From: an uncultured Mycoplasmatota bacterium
GTDB lineage: Bacteria; Bacillota_I; Bacilli_A; RF39; UBA660
Assembly: GCA_947645535.1 (NCBI GenBank)
Contig: CANSDD010000066.1
Coordinates: forward strand, 1 to 9,191
DNA length: 9,191 nt
Direction of reading: 5' to 3'
In this document: positions 1 through 6,040 of the stretch, one piece after another
Layout: each line of letters opens with the position of its first letter
Numbering within the stretch: the first letter of the stretch is position 1
Translations under genes and position numbers: made by a program
The notes under the pieces: generated by a model
Databases searched by the model: none
What the model saw: only the letters and a program-made list of their open reading frames with translations
What the model was told of the DNA's origin: nothing

Positions 1-2
1 GA

Positions 3-92
3 AATAGTGATAGAAAAGGATATTATTTATATAATGGACATGGAGATACAGTAACCATTATAGATAATGAAAATAATGAAATAAAAAAGTAA
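3..92 (+). pseudogene. C-terminal scrap of an RHS/YD-repeat protein (partial, enters from the left)
   Basis: An open frame runs in from the left edge and stops at TAA 90-92, giving 29 residues. It contains YYLYNGHGD and then a short 'I-I-D-N-E-N-N-E' stretch, which matches the YD-repeat pattern of RHS/wall-associated proteins (tyrosine-rich strand, N-G-x-G-D, then D-x-N-G-N). In intact family members this repeat continues into further Y-D-A-x-G units and a variable toxin or effector C-terminus. Here it ends right after the repeat core, so this is either a truncated gene or a leftover orphan repeat; I cannot tell which without the upstream sequence. A terminator follows about 50 bp later. Family call from motif recognition only. 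Confidence 0.55.
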
Positions 93-140
93 GTGAAACA
101 CTTAGGAAGAATAATGATTGAATTAGTAAATTGAAAGATT

Positions 141-166
141 AAGTGCAACAAAAGTTGTACTTTTTT
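141..166 (+). terminator. Intrinsic terminator after the RHS fragment
   Basis: A 9-bp stem, AAGTGCAAC (141-149) pairing with GTTGTACTT (154-162) with one G-U wobble, closes an AAAA loop and runs into a T tract to 166. It is oriented to end transcription coming from the left. Confidence 0.75.
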
Positions 167-172
167 CAAAAT

Positions 173-203
173 AAAAAAATGATGATTATTGCATCATCTT
201 TTT
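173..203 (-). terminator. Intrinsic terminator of sigG
   Basis: On the minus strand ATGATG (192-197) pairs with CATCAT (179-184) around a 7-nt loop, flanked by an A tract that can extend the stem and followed by a run of seven T. The left arm encodes the last Met-Met codons of sigG and the stop codon lies in the loop. The flanking A and T runs make it usable in both directions, so it and the hairpin at 141-166 insulate two convergent units. Confidence 0.65.
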
Positions 204-962
204 TATATTTTCTAAACCACTTTTTTCTAATCTTGATATTTGTGCTTGAGAAATACCAATTTCACTTGCAAGTTCCATTTGTGTTTTCCCTATTAAATAA
301 CGTTCTGTAATAATATATTTTTCTTTTTCTTTTAAGTTATTGATTGCATCTTTCAAAGCAACTTCAATGTCAAGTGTAAAATCTTCTCTTTTTTTATCTT
401 CTAATTGATCAGCTAAATAAATCGTATCGCCACCATCATTATAAATAGGTTCAAACATACTAATGGTATCTTTCATAGATTCTAGGGCATTTCCAACTTC
501 ATAATCAGTTAAATTTAAGCGAACGGCAATTTCATGAATACTAGGCTCTTTTCCAAATTCATTGGTTAATTCTTCTTTTACTTTATTTGCTTTATATGCA
601 GTATCTTTGATACTTCTAGAGATTCTAACACTATTGTTATCTCTAAGATAGCGTTTAATTTCTCCTAATATCATTGGAACAGCATATGTGGAAAAGCGAA
701 CCTCATGTTCTAAACTAAAATTATCAATTGCTTTAATAAGTCCAATACAACCAACTTGAAATAAATCATCCATGTTATCAACACGATTACTGAATTTTTT
801 TAAAATTGATAAAACTAATTTCAAATTTCCTTTGATTAAATCTTCTTTAGCAAATGGATCTCCATTTTGAAATTTTTTTAATAGTTCCATTTGTTCCTCA
901 TTGGTTAAAACTTTAATATCCGCAGTATTCACGCCACAAATTTCAACTTTATGACGTGCCAT
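186..962 (-). CDS. sigG: RNA polymerase sporulation-specific sigma factor SigG
   Basis: This is the forespore-specific sigma factor of late endospore development, directing RNA polymerase to genes such as those for small acid-soluble proteins and germinant receptors. The 258 residues are close to the 260 of Bacillus subtilis SigG, and the N-terminus MARHKVEICGVNT closely follows the B. subtilis start. Region 2.2 is visible at 65-82 (DDLFQVGCIGL...), region 2.4 at about 91-109 (STYAVPMILGEIKRYLRDN), a conserved EPIYNDGGD at 171-179, and the region 4.2 helix-turn-helix at about 226-246 (KTQMELASEIGISQAQ). The ATG has GGAG 8 bp upstream. A ylmC-like gene lies divergently next to it; in B. subtilis ylmC is also near sigG but downstream and co-oriented. 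Lys44 sits where B. subtilis has Asn45 (see findings). Identification is very secure. Confidence 0.97.
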   Translation of the reverse strand: MARHKVEICGVNTADIKVLTNEEQMELLKKFQNGDPFAKEDLIKGNLKLVLSILKKFSNRVDNMDDLFQVGCIGLIKAIDNFSLEHEVRFSTYAVPMILGEIKRYLRDNNSVRISRSIKDTAYKANKVKEELTNEFGKEPSIHEIAVRLNLTDYEVGNALESMKDTISMFEPIYNDGGDTIYLADQLEDKKREDFTLDIEVALKDAINNLKEKEKYIITERYLIGKTQMELASEIGISQAQISRLEKSGLENIKKMMQ

Positions 963-980
963 AAATTCTCCTTTCTATTT

Positions 981-1010
981 TCTTATGTGATATGTTTTAC
1001 CTTTTTAAAC
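981..1010 (-). promoter_or_regulatory. Possible SigG-type promoter of sigG
   Basis: On the minus strand GTTTA (1006-1010), an 18-bp spacer and CATAAGA (981-987) resemble the SigG consensus GHATR-N18-CATNHTA with one mismatch in each box. Autoregulation of sigG is known in Bacillus. The match is loose and in AT-rich DNA, so it is tentative. Confidence 0.28.
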
Positions 1011-1061
1011 ATAATTTTGATATTTTATTTTTTTATGCATAAAATGGAAATAGGTGGTATT

Positions 1062-1292
1062 ATGCGTTTATCAGATTTACAAAATAAGGATGTTGTTAAT
1101 TTAGTAGATGGTAAGAAGGTTGGAAATATTATAGATGTAGCAATCAATTCAGATGGCAAGATGGATGAACTAATTGTAGAAAAATCAAAATTTTTTGTTT
1201 CTATGTTTTCTAATAAAGATGAAGTAGGAATTAAATGGTCACAAATTGAAAAAATAGGGGAAGATGTTATATTAGTTAAAATAGTATTATAA
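1062..1292 (+). CDS. YlmC/YmxH family PRC-barrel protein
   Basis: A 76-residue protein of the YlmC/YmxH sporulation-associated family, made of a single PRC-barrel-like fold. Landmarks are MRLSDLQNKDVVNLVDGKKVG at the start, D-x-x-I-N-x-D-G-K around residues 26-34, and a closing W-x-x-I-x-K-I-G-E-D-V-I-L-V signature. Length agrees with the family (about 75-85 residues). Members often sit beside sigG in Firmicutes; their biochemical role is not established. An upstream in-frame ATG at 951 exists, but it would overlap the sigG start and add 37 non-family residues. The start at 1062 has AGGTGG 4 bp upstream and matches the family N-terminus. The gene is divergent from sigG and converges on the arylsulfotransferase-family gene, with 18 bp between the two stop codons. 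Confidence 0.88.
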   Translation: MRLSDLQNKDVVNLVDGKKVGNIIDVAINSDGKMDELIVEKSKFFVSMFSNKDEVGIKWSQIEKIGEDVILVKIVL

Positions 1293-1312
1293 AAAGCTTC
1301 AAATGAAGCTTT
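1293..1312. terminator. Shared bidirectional terminator between convergent genes
   Basis: A perfect 8-bp inverted repeat, AAAGCTTC (1293-1300) and GAAGCTTT (1305-1312), with a 4-nt loop fills the space between the ylmC-like stop codon and the stop codon of the opposing gene. On the minus strand it leads into TTTTTAT, a good U tract. On the plus strand the tract (TTTAATATT) is weaker. It probably serves mainly the minus-strand arylsulfotransferase-family gene. Confidence 0.75.
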
Positions 1313-3242
1313 AATATTCAATATATAAATTGGTATCATAAACAGTACCATTTATTTTTAAGTATAAATAATATTTTCCTTTTAAACCAATATCATTGAT
1401 ATATTTTGTAACAGAAATACCATTTTTTTCTTCTTCTTCATTAAATACATCAACACACATAGCGGTATAAGGTTTTTTAGAAATTACCATATCGTATGTT
1501 TTTTTATGGAATAGACTTTTTAATATAATTTGCACTCTATCTCCTTTTTTAAATGTTCCTTTTATACTTAATCTATCTACTTCTTTGTTAATTTGTAAAT
1601 TATAATCTTCAAATATTTTATCATTTTCTTTACTAAAGAGAGTAGAAGGATTTTTAAGTGTGGTTTTTGTAATACCCATATTTCCAAGTCTAGTACCAAT
1701 TCCGGCAATATATTTATCGTTTCCATATAAATCCATTTTCTCAGTTCTATAAAGATTTGTTTGAAGTTCCATTGTTAAAATAGGAATATTATTTTTTACT
1801 TCTACTAAGGTACTATTGAGACTGTCTACATTTCCAAACCCAGCTGGGTCATTATTTATTTTCCCATCAATGGTAGATTGTCCACCAGATAAAATTAAGT
1901 AATGATTATCAGTAATATAGTCAACATCTGAAATATAAGGAGAGTAGAAATCACTACCTAGATTTTTTCCATATTCCCATATTTGTTGTACTGTTTTATC
2001 TGTTGTATCAATTCGGTAAATAACAGCACGGCTATAATTATTTTCAGCGCTTATCGCCTTTTCTTCTAATTTGGAACGATTATTTCCATTGTCAAATAGA
2101 AATAAATCTCCATTTGGTAATATTTTGGCAGCATGTTGTGCATATTGATATTCAAAGTTAGAACCAATAGGAGTTAAAAAATATTTTCGAACCTCTTCAC
2201 TCCAATTTGTTGGATCTCCTAAAATCCAGTTGATTTCTTCTGTATCGTAGTCGATATTCAGGATAATGTCTTGATGTCTACCTGATAATGTAATAGAATT
2301 TGTTTTTTCATCATACCAAACAGAATTATTATGAAACCAATCATAGTTAGTAGTATATAAGTTATGTCCTTCATCTACTGGAAGGATTTTTTTTAGGTCA
2401 ATTGTTTTTACAATTTCACCAGTTTGACGATCCATTTCAATGATAAAGTCTTCCACAGTACCATCTTCAAAGTTATCACTTGCAATCAAAAGATTTCCAT
2501 CTTTCATTTCATATACATCATGATGATATCCTCCAGGAAGAGTGTATTCATAATAGATTTTTCCAAGTAAGTCCATTTCTAATAGACCAGTTGTATAGTA
2601 TGGCGGGTTAATAAGACGATTGCTACTGAGTAACAAATGTCCATTTTGTAACTTTTTAATATCCCAAATAAAGTTATCAGTTAAATACCATCTCACATCT
2701 CCGTTTATATCATATGCAGCTGTATAACCTGTAGTAGATGGAGTAAAGAAATATAATTCATTGTTAAGTTCTTCCTTATTTGCTTCAATCATACTTACTT
2801 GTGTGAAGTCATTTGGCAATTTTTCTGTTTGAATATATAATATTGTTTCATTTCCATTTACTGTTAATATTACTTCATTATTTGTATCTGCATATAGTCC
2901 ATAAACTGGTAAGTAATGTTTTTTAGAAGGTGTAAATGTATTTTGAATTGTTGTTTGTTCATCTTTTCCTTTGATTGTAAGAGTAGGGGTTGTTAAATCC
3001 TTTGTTTCAAAAATAATGAGTGCTGATAAAGGTGATATGCCATAAGGATTTAAAATGACTTTTGGATTTTCAGCAGTATATTTTTCACTATCATTTAGAA
3101 AAGATAATTCTAATTTATTTTGACTGACTAAAATATCTTCTACGACTGTTACAGGTTTCGCTTTATCTACAAAATGATAGATTAAAATAGAACAAGTACA
3201 AGCAATAATAACAAGTAGTATTAGTTTATATATTGTTTTCAT
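1311..3242 (-). CDS. Arylsulfotransferase (ASST) family protein, membrane anchored
   Basis: A predicted extracytoplasmic PAPS-independent aryl sulfotransferase, an enzyme type that moves sulfate from one phenolic sulfate ester to another phenol through a sulfated histidine. The 643 residues start with a hydrophobic segment at about 5-24 (signal anchor; I12-I-A-C15 could also be read as a lipobox). An N-terminal beta domain follows (N65-P-Y-G-x-S-P-L), then a propeller domain. Active-site blocks are visible: GGYHHD at 237-242, DWFHNNS at 301-307, SGRHQD at 320-325, and QHAAK at 369-373 with a downstream FDNG. By analogy with E. coli AssT (His252, His356, Arg374, His436) these correspond to His240 or 241, His304, Arg322 and His370, the last being the sulfated residue. 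About 100 C-terminal residues (540-643) form an extra domain. Its AGGAGG overlaps the deformylase TAG, so the two are probably co-transcribed and coupled. Substrate unknown. Confidence 0.88.
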   Translation of the reverse strand: MKTIYKLILLVIIACTCSILIYHFVDKAKPVTVVEDILVSQNKLELSFLNDSEKYTAENPKVILNPYGISPLSALIIFETKDLTTPTLTIKGKDEQTTIQNTFTPSKKHYLPVYGLYADTNNEVILTVNGNETILYIQTEKLPNDFTQVSMIEANKEELNNELYFFTPSTTGYTAAYDINGDVRWYLTDNFIWDIKKLQNGHLLLSSNRLINPPYYTTGLLEMDLLGKIYYEYTLPGGYHHDVYEMKDGNLLIASDNFEDGTVEDFIIEMDRQTGEIVKTIDLKKILPVDEGHNLYTTNYDWFHNNSVWYDEKTNSITLSGRHQDIILNIDYDTEEINWILGDPTNWSEEVRKYFLTPIGSNFEYQYAQHAAKILPNGDLFLFDNGNNRSKLEEKAISAENNYSRAVIYRIDTTDKTVQQIWEYGKNLGSDFYSPYISDVDYITDNHYLILSGGQSTIDGKINNDPAGFGNVDSLNSTLVEVKNNIPILTMELQTNLYRTEKMDLYGNDKYIAGIGTRLGNMGITKTTLKNPSTLFSKENDKIFEDYNLQINKEVDRLSIKGTFKKGDRVQIILKSLFHKKTYDMVISKKPYTAMCVDVFNEEEEKNGISVTKYINDIGLKGKYYLYLKINGTVYDTNLYIEY

Positions 3243-3247
3243 ATGTT

Positions 3248-3253
3248 CCTCCT
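3248..3253 (-). promoter_or_regulatory. Ribosome binding site overlapping the def stop codon
   Basis: AGGAGG, 5 bp before the arylsulfotransferase-family ATG, shares its AG with the TAG stop of the deformylase gene (TAGGAGG). Ribosomes ending def would sit on this site, which suggests translational coupling. Confidence 0.8.
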
Positions 3254-3800
3254 AAATTAGTCTCATTTCTGTTTCTTTATAAAATGGTTTCTTTTTATCA
3301 ATTCTATCAAAGAATAAAATGCCATCTAAATGATCAATCTCATGTTGAAAGGCTAAGGCTAAATCTTCTCTAGCACGTACTTTAATCTTATTTCCATTTT
3401 CATCAAATCCTTCTACAGTCACTCTAGCATGTCTAGGAACATGTCCTTCTATTTCGCGGTTTACACTTAAACATCCTTCACCAGCTTCAGCAGCAATCAT
3501 TTCGTTAGAGTAACTAACAATTTTTGGATTGATGAATACATAATTTTCAAATGTTTCTTCATCTACTTCATAAACTATTACGATAATTCTTTTATTGATG
3601 CCTAGTTGTGGGAAAGCAAGTCCCATTCCAGGACGTAAGTCATATTTTTTTTCATATTCTTCTATCTGACTAAATGTTAAATGGTCAACCATTCTTTGAA
3701 TTAAATCTTTTTCTTCTTTTGTAAGAGGAAATATAACATTTTCACTAATTTTTCTTAAATGTGGGTCTTTTTCATCTAATATATTTAGTTTTTTAAACAT
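3252..3800 (-). CDS. def: Peptide deformylase
   Basis: Removes the formyl group from the N-terminal methionine of new proteins at the ribosome, using a metal held by one Cys and two His. With the start at 3800 the protein has 182 residues, typical of the longer Gram-positive (type 2) enzymes. All three motifs are present: GMGLAFPQ at 58-65 (usually GxGLAAPQ), EGCLS at 108-112 with ligand Cys110, and QHEIDH at 152-157 with ligands His153 and His157 and catalytic Glu154. An in-frame ATG at 3851 would add 17 residues, but it lacks a ribosome site, whereas the ATG at 3800 has GGAG 9 bp upstream and the family N-terminus. First gene of a two-gene unit with the arylsulfotransferase-family gene 9 bp downstream. 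Confidence 0.95.
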   Translation of the reverse strand: MFKKLNILDEKDPHLRKISENVIFPLTKEEKDLIQRMVDHLTFSQIEEYEKKYDLRPGMGLAFPQLGINKRIIVIVYEVDEETFENYVFINPKIVSYSNEMIAAEAGEGCLSVNREIEGHVPRHARVTVEGFDENGNKIKVRAREDLALAFQHEIDHLDGILFFDRIDKKKPFYKETEMRLI

Positions 3801-3902
3801 AAAAATCAACTCCAAATAATATTTTACCACAAAATAAGCTATTTTTTTCAAATTTCATAAGAAAAAAAACTTAAAATTTTTGTATCTTTATTCTAAAAAT
3901 TA

Positions 3903-3932
3903 AAAGTCTCAAAATGTGTCAAATGAGTCTTT
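3903..3932. repeat. Imperfect inverted repeat upstream of def
   Basis: AAAGTCTCA (3903-3911) and TGAGTCTTT (3924-3932) are complementary at 8 of 9 positions around a 12-nt spacer that contains a minus-strand TTGACA. This could be an operator over a promoter element or a weak hairpin. No function can be assigned. Confidence 0.35.
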
Positions 3933-4062
3933 CATTATATTATTTTGCTTTGTTCATAAGCTTTCTTCCTTTAATACATTCTTTATATTTTCGGCTTATT
4001 GTCAAGTATACGTATTTAAAGCTAGAATATTTATGATATCAGTATTTTCTTTCTTTTATATA

Positions 4063-4079
4063 TTGGACTATCTGTCCAA
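4063..4079. promoter_or_regulatory. Palindrome TTGGAC-N5-GTCCAA, candidate operator
   Basis: Perfect 6-bp half-sites around a 5-bp centre, a form common for dimeric repressors such as TetR-family proteins. On the minus strand it lies in the spacer of a weak promoter-like pair, TTTACT (4078-4083) and TATAAA (4054-4059), 18 bp apart. That arrangement would suit repression, but the nearest downstream gene start (def) is about 250 bp away, and no regulator gene is in the window. Confidence 0.4.
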
Positions 4080-4137
4080 GTAAATAAATCACTCAAAGTT
4101 AAGAAACAGGCTTAGTAATCGACATCAAATAGACATG

Positions 4138-4163
4138 AAAAAAGGAAGATTTACCTCCTTTTT
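4138..4163 (-). terminator. Intrinsic terminator of the YjcZ-like gene
   Basis: On the minus strand AAAAAGGAGG (4154-4163) pairs with CTTCCTTTTT (4139-4148) with one G-U wobble around a 5-nt loop, ending in a run of T. It begins about 10 bp after the stop codon of the small spore protein gene. The AGGAGG inside the stem is not followed by a start codon. Confidence 0.75.
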
Positions 4164-4172
4164 AATGATAGA

Positions 4173-4349
4173 TTAGTTATTAAAAGCTCTTGCTCCAATA
4201 ACAATAACAAGTAAAATGAATAGGACTAGAATGATAGCAGCACCATAACCAGCGCCTCCACCATATCCATAACCGCCACCATAAGATGGGTATCCAGAGT
4301 TGCAACAGCAGTTATTTCCATATCCGCTATATCCACCGTAGTAATACAT
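4173..4349 (-). CDS. YjcZ-family small sporulation protein, Gly/Tyr-rich
   Basis: A 58-residue protein. Residues 1-36 are rich in glycine and tyrosine (MYYYGGYSGYGNN at the start, later GGGYGYGGGAGYG) and include a Cys triplet at 14-16. Residues 37-52 form one hydrophobic helix (AAIILVLFILLVIVIG), ending in ARAFNN. This layout, a Gly-rich head followed by a single 'A-L-I-V-V-L-F-I-L-L-I-I-V' membrane segment, is the signature of the YjcZ/YtzL-type small sporulation proteins, which are often overlooked because of size. AGGAGGG lies 6 bp before the ATG, a terminator follows, and a mother-cell-type promoter can be proposed upstream. Role in the spore is not known. SigG in the window supports a sporulating host. 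Confidence 0.85.
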   Translation of the reverse strand: MYYYGGYSGYGNNCCCNSGYPSYGGGYGYGGGAGYGAAIILVLFILLVIVIGARAFNN

Positions 4350-4374
4350 TATAATCCCTCCTAACTACCTAATA

Positions 4375-4401
4375 TATTGTATTAAATTTTACAAATAATG
4401 T
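4375..4401 (-). promoter_or_regulatory. Candidate mother-cell (SigK/SigE-like) promoter of the YjcZ-like gene
   Basis: On the minus strand AC (4400-4401), 16 bp and AATACAATA (4375-4383) fit the SigK pattern AC-N16/17-CATANNNTA with one mismatch. The same -10 also resembles SigE's CATACAAT. It lies 26 bp before the start codon of a probable spore protein. Short, AT-rich motifs make this tentative. Confidence 0.38.
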
Positions 4402-4421
4402 TTGTTAATTTTGCCTATTTT

Positions 4422-4450
4422 TTGAAAATAAGATTGTGGGATAGTAAAAT
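4422..4450 (+). promoter_or_regulatory. Sigma-A-type promoter of the ftsW-prepilin unit
   Basis: TTGAAA (4422-4427), a 17-bp spacer and TAAAAT (4445-4450), each one base from consensus, with optimal spacing. Transcription would start near 4457, downstream of an in-frame ATG at 4398. This supports the start codon at 4488 for the next gene. Confidence 0.7.
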
Positions 4451-4487
4451 CTATGTTATTATTAGAGTAGGCAGAGTAGGTGATAAG

Positions 4488-5672
4488 ATGATGAAACAGT
4501 TAATGAAACAGTTGAGGCATAATCTGCAAGATTTGGATAAGATGCTGCTCCTTGCATCAATCATATTTTTCATATTTGGATTACTATGTATCGTGAGTGC
4601 ATCTAGCCGTGAAGCTGTTGTTAGGTATGATGTTTCCATGTATCACTACTTTTTCCAACAAATAAAAATGCTTGGTATTGGTTTTATTTTCTTTTTAATT
4701 ATTATTAACATTGATACTAAGAAATATCCTTTTTGGGTAGCAGTCGCTTATTTTGTAATATTGGTTATTTTAATTTATTTGTCAGTTTCTGGAACAGAAC
4801 AAAGAGGCGCAAAAAACTGGGTACGAATTGCTGGCATTTCTTTTCAGCCAAGTGAGTTTGCAAAACCAATTATCATTGTATCACTTGCTTCTTTATTTGA
4901 TATATTCAAAGGAAAATTAAAAAATAAACGAATCCCACATTATGATATGATATCTATGATTTTAGGTGTTGGCCTTATTATTCCTATTATTGTCTTTTTT
5001 CAAAAAGATTTTGGAACAATGTTAATTATGCTCACTATATTTTTTGTTATGTTTTTTGCAAGTCCAATCCTAAGATGGGAGAAAATAAAAACATTTCTGT
5101 TGCTAATTATTTTAGGAATTTGTGCAGCAGCACTTATGATATTAGTAAGAGGTCACATATTTTCAGAAGCTCAAAAAGCGAGATTTGATTTTTTTGATCC
5201 TTGTTCTAATTATGAGGCTGGTGGATATCAAGTATGTAATGGGTTTATTGCTTTTAATAACGGAGGCATTGTGGGAGTTGGAATAGGACGTAGTACCCAA
5301 AAATACTCTTATATTCCAGAACCTCATACAGATAGTATTTTCGCAATTATTGGAGAGGAATTAGGCTTTTTCTGGTGTAGCCCGTTATTTATTGCTTATT
5401 TATTTATTATAAAACGAATTTTAAATCTTTCAGCAAGAGCAAATACTGTGAGAGGAAAGTTTATTTGTTTGGGAGTTGCAACTTATATATTTGCTCATAT
5501 ATTCATCAATATGGGAGGTTTATTTGGCGTGATTCCATTAACTGGAGTACCACTCCCATTTTTGTCTTATGGAGGAAGCTTTGCAATTTCACTTATTGCA
5601 TCACTTAGTTTTGTTCAGAGAGTTCATATAGAAACAAAAAATCAAAAAATTAGTATTGGAGGAAGAATATGA
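4488..5672 (+). CDS. ftsW: FtsW/RodA/SpoVE family peptidoglycan glycosyltransferase (FtsW-type)
   Basis: A polytopic membrane enzyme of the SEDS family, which polymerises lipid II into glycan strands together with a class B penicillin-binding protein at the septum (FtsW), the side wall (RodA) or the spore cortex (SpoVE). The 394 residues contain the family blocks FQPSEFAKP at 119-127, NGFIAFNNGGIVGVGIG at 251-267, IPEPHTDSIFAIIGEELG at 276-293 with the conserved Asp282, and GVPLPFLSYGGS at 353-364. Motif wording is closest to FtsW; SpoVE cannot be excluded in a spore former, and no partner PBP is in the window. The start at 4488 is preferred because AGGTGAT is just upstream and a good promoter lies between it and an earlier ATG at 4398; 4491 is an equal alternative. 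Cys239 and Cys250 lie in the large loop before the catalytic block. The TGA stop overlaps the prepilin gene. Confidence 0.9.
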   Translation: MMKQLMKQLRHNLQDLDKMLLLASIIFFIFGLLCIVSASSREAVVRYDVSMYHYFFQQIKMLGIGFIFFLIIINIDTKKYPFWVAVAYFVILVILIYLSVSGTEQRGAKNWVRIAGISFQPSEFAKPIIIVSLASLFDIFKGKLKNKRIPHYDMISMILGVGLIIPIIVFFQKDFGTMLIMLTIFFVMFFASPILRWEKIKTFLLLIILGICAAALMILVRGHIFSEAQKARFDFFDPCSNYEAGGYQVCNGFIAFNNGGIVGVGIGRSTQKYSYIPEPHTDSIFAIIGEELGFFWCSPLFIAYLFIIKRILNLSARANTVRGKFICLGVATYIFAHIFINMGGLFGVIPLTGVPLPFLSYGGSFAISLIASLSFVQRVHIETKNQKISIGGRI

Positions 5673-6040
5673 AAAAAAATAAAGGATTTACATTAGCAGA
5701 ATTATTAGGAGTAATTGTTATTTTAGGACTGTTACTATTGTTAGTATTTCCAACAATTATTGGTCAAATGAAAAAAGGAGAAGCCAAAATATCTGAGGCA
5801 ACTGAAAAAATTATATTTAATGCTGCATCTAATTATATTGATGGAAATTTAAATAAATATCCAGTATCTACAAATGTAACTTATTGTTTTACTTTAGAAG
5901 AATTAGTAAATGCTAAAGAGGTAGTAGAGGGGTTACTAATTGATTCAAAAGGAAATAAATTAGATTTTTCTAAAAAGGTAGAAGTGAAAATAACAGATGG
6001 AAGTAAATCTTTTCAAATGAATGATAGTTGTTCTGCATAA
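5669..6040 (+). CDS. Type IV prepilin-like protein
   Basis: A 123-residue protein with a class III prepilin signal: short basic leader MKKNKG, cleavage expected between Gly6 and Phe7, then FTLAELLGVIVILGLLLLL with Glu at position +5 of the mature protein and a single hydrophobic helix (7-29). The soluble part has two cysteines, Cys73 and Cys121, far enough apart to form a disulfide. It is comparable to ComGC-like and other Firmicute pseudopilins that are exported, processed by a prepilin peptidase and assembled by an ATPase, none of which are in this window. The ATG overlaps the ftsW-type TGA by 4 nt (ATGA), with GGAGG 6 bp upstream, so the two are translationally coupled. comEA and comEC follow 63 bp later, which makes a competence pseudopilus role plausible but unproven. 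Confidence 0.85.
   Translation: MKKNKGFTLAELLGVIVILGLLLLLVFPTIIGQMKKGEAKISEATEKIIFNAASNYIDGNLNKYPVSTNVTYCFTLEELVNAKEVVEGLLIDSKGNKLDFSKKVEVKITDGSKSFQMNDSCSA

Larger units (their letters stand above)
3801..4137. other. Gene-free gap upstream of def
   Basis: No credible gene on either strand; all open frames are very short and lack family features. The stretch holds two TTGACA hexamers on the minus strand (3917-3922 and 4000-4005) without good -10 partners. Nearer def there is a TTGAAA (3846-3851) to TAAAAT (3821-3826) pair with an over-long 19-bp spacer that would leave almost no leader. It also has an imperfect inverted repeat at 3903-3932 and a palindrome at 4063-4079. A minus-strand mini-frame with a good ribosome site (ATG at 3955-3957) stops after five codons. 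The def promoter is probably here but I cannot place it firmly. The region may contain decayed sequence. Confidence 0.5.

Noticed and set aside
951..1061. Upstream ATG extension of the ylmC-like gene
   Set aside because: It would begin inside sigG, lacks a ribosome site and adds 37 residues not seen in the family.
1025..1351. Open frame on the minus strand opposite the ylmC-like gene
   Set aside because: It is a shadow of the ylmC-like gene, spans the terminator and has no recognisable family signature.
4398..4487. N-terminal extension of the ftsW-type protein from the ATG at 4398
   Set aside because: The best promoter (4422-4450) lies inside this stretch and the ATG has no ribosome site.
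4451..4639. Open frame on the minus strand within the ftsW-type gene start
   Set aside because: Antisense shadow of a well-supported coding region, with no ribosome site or family features.
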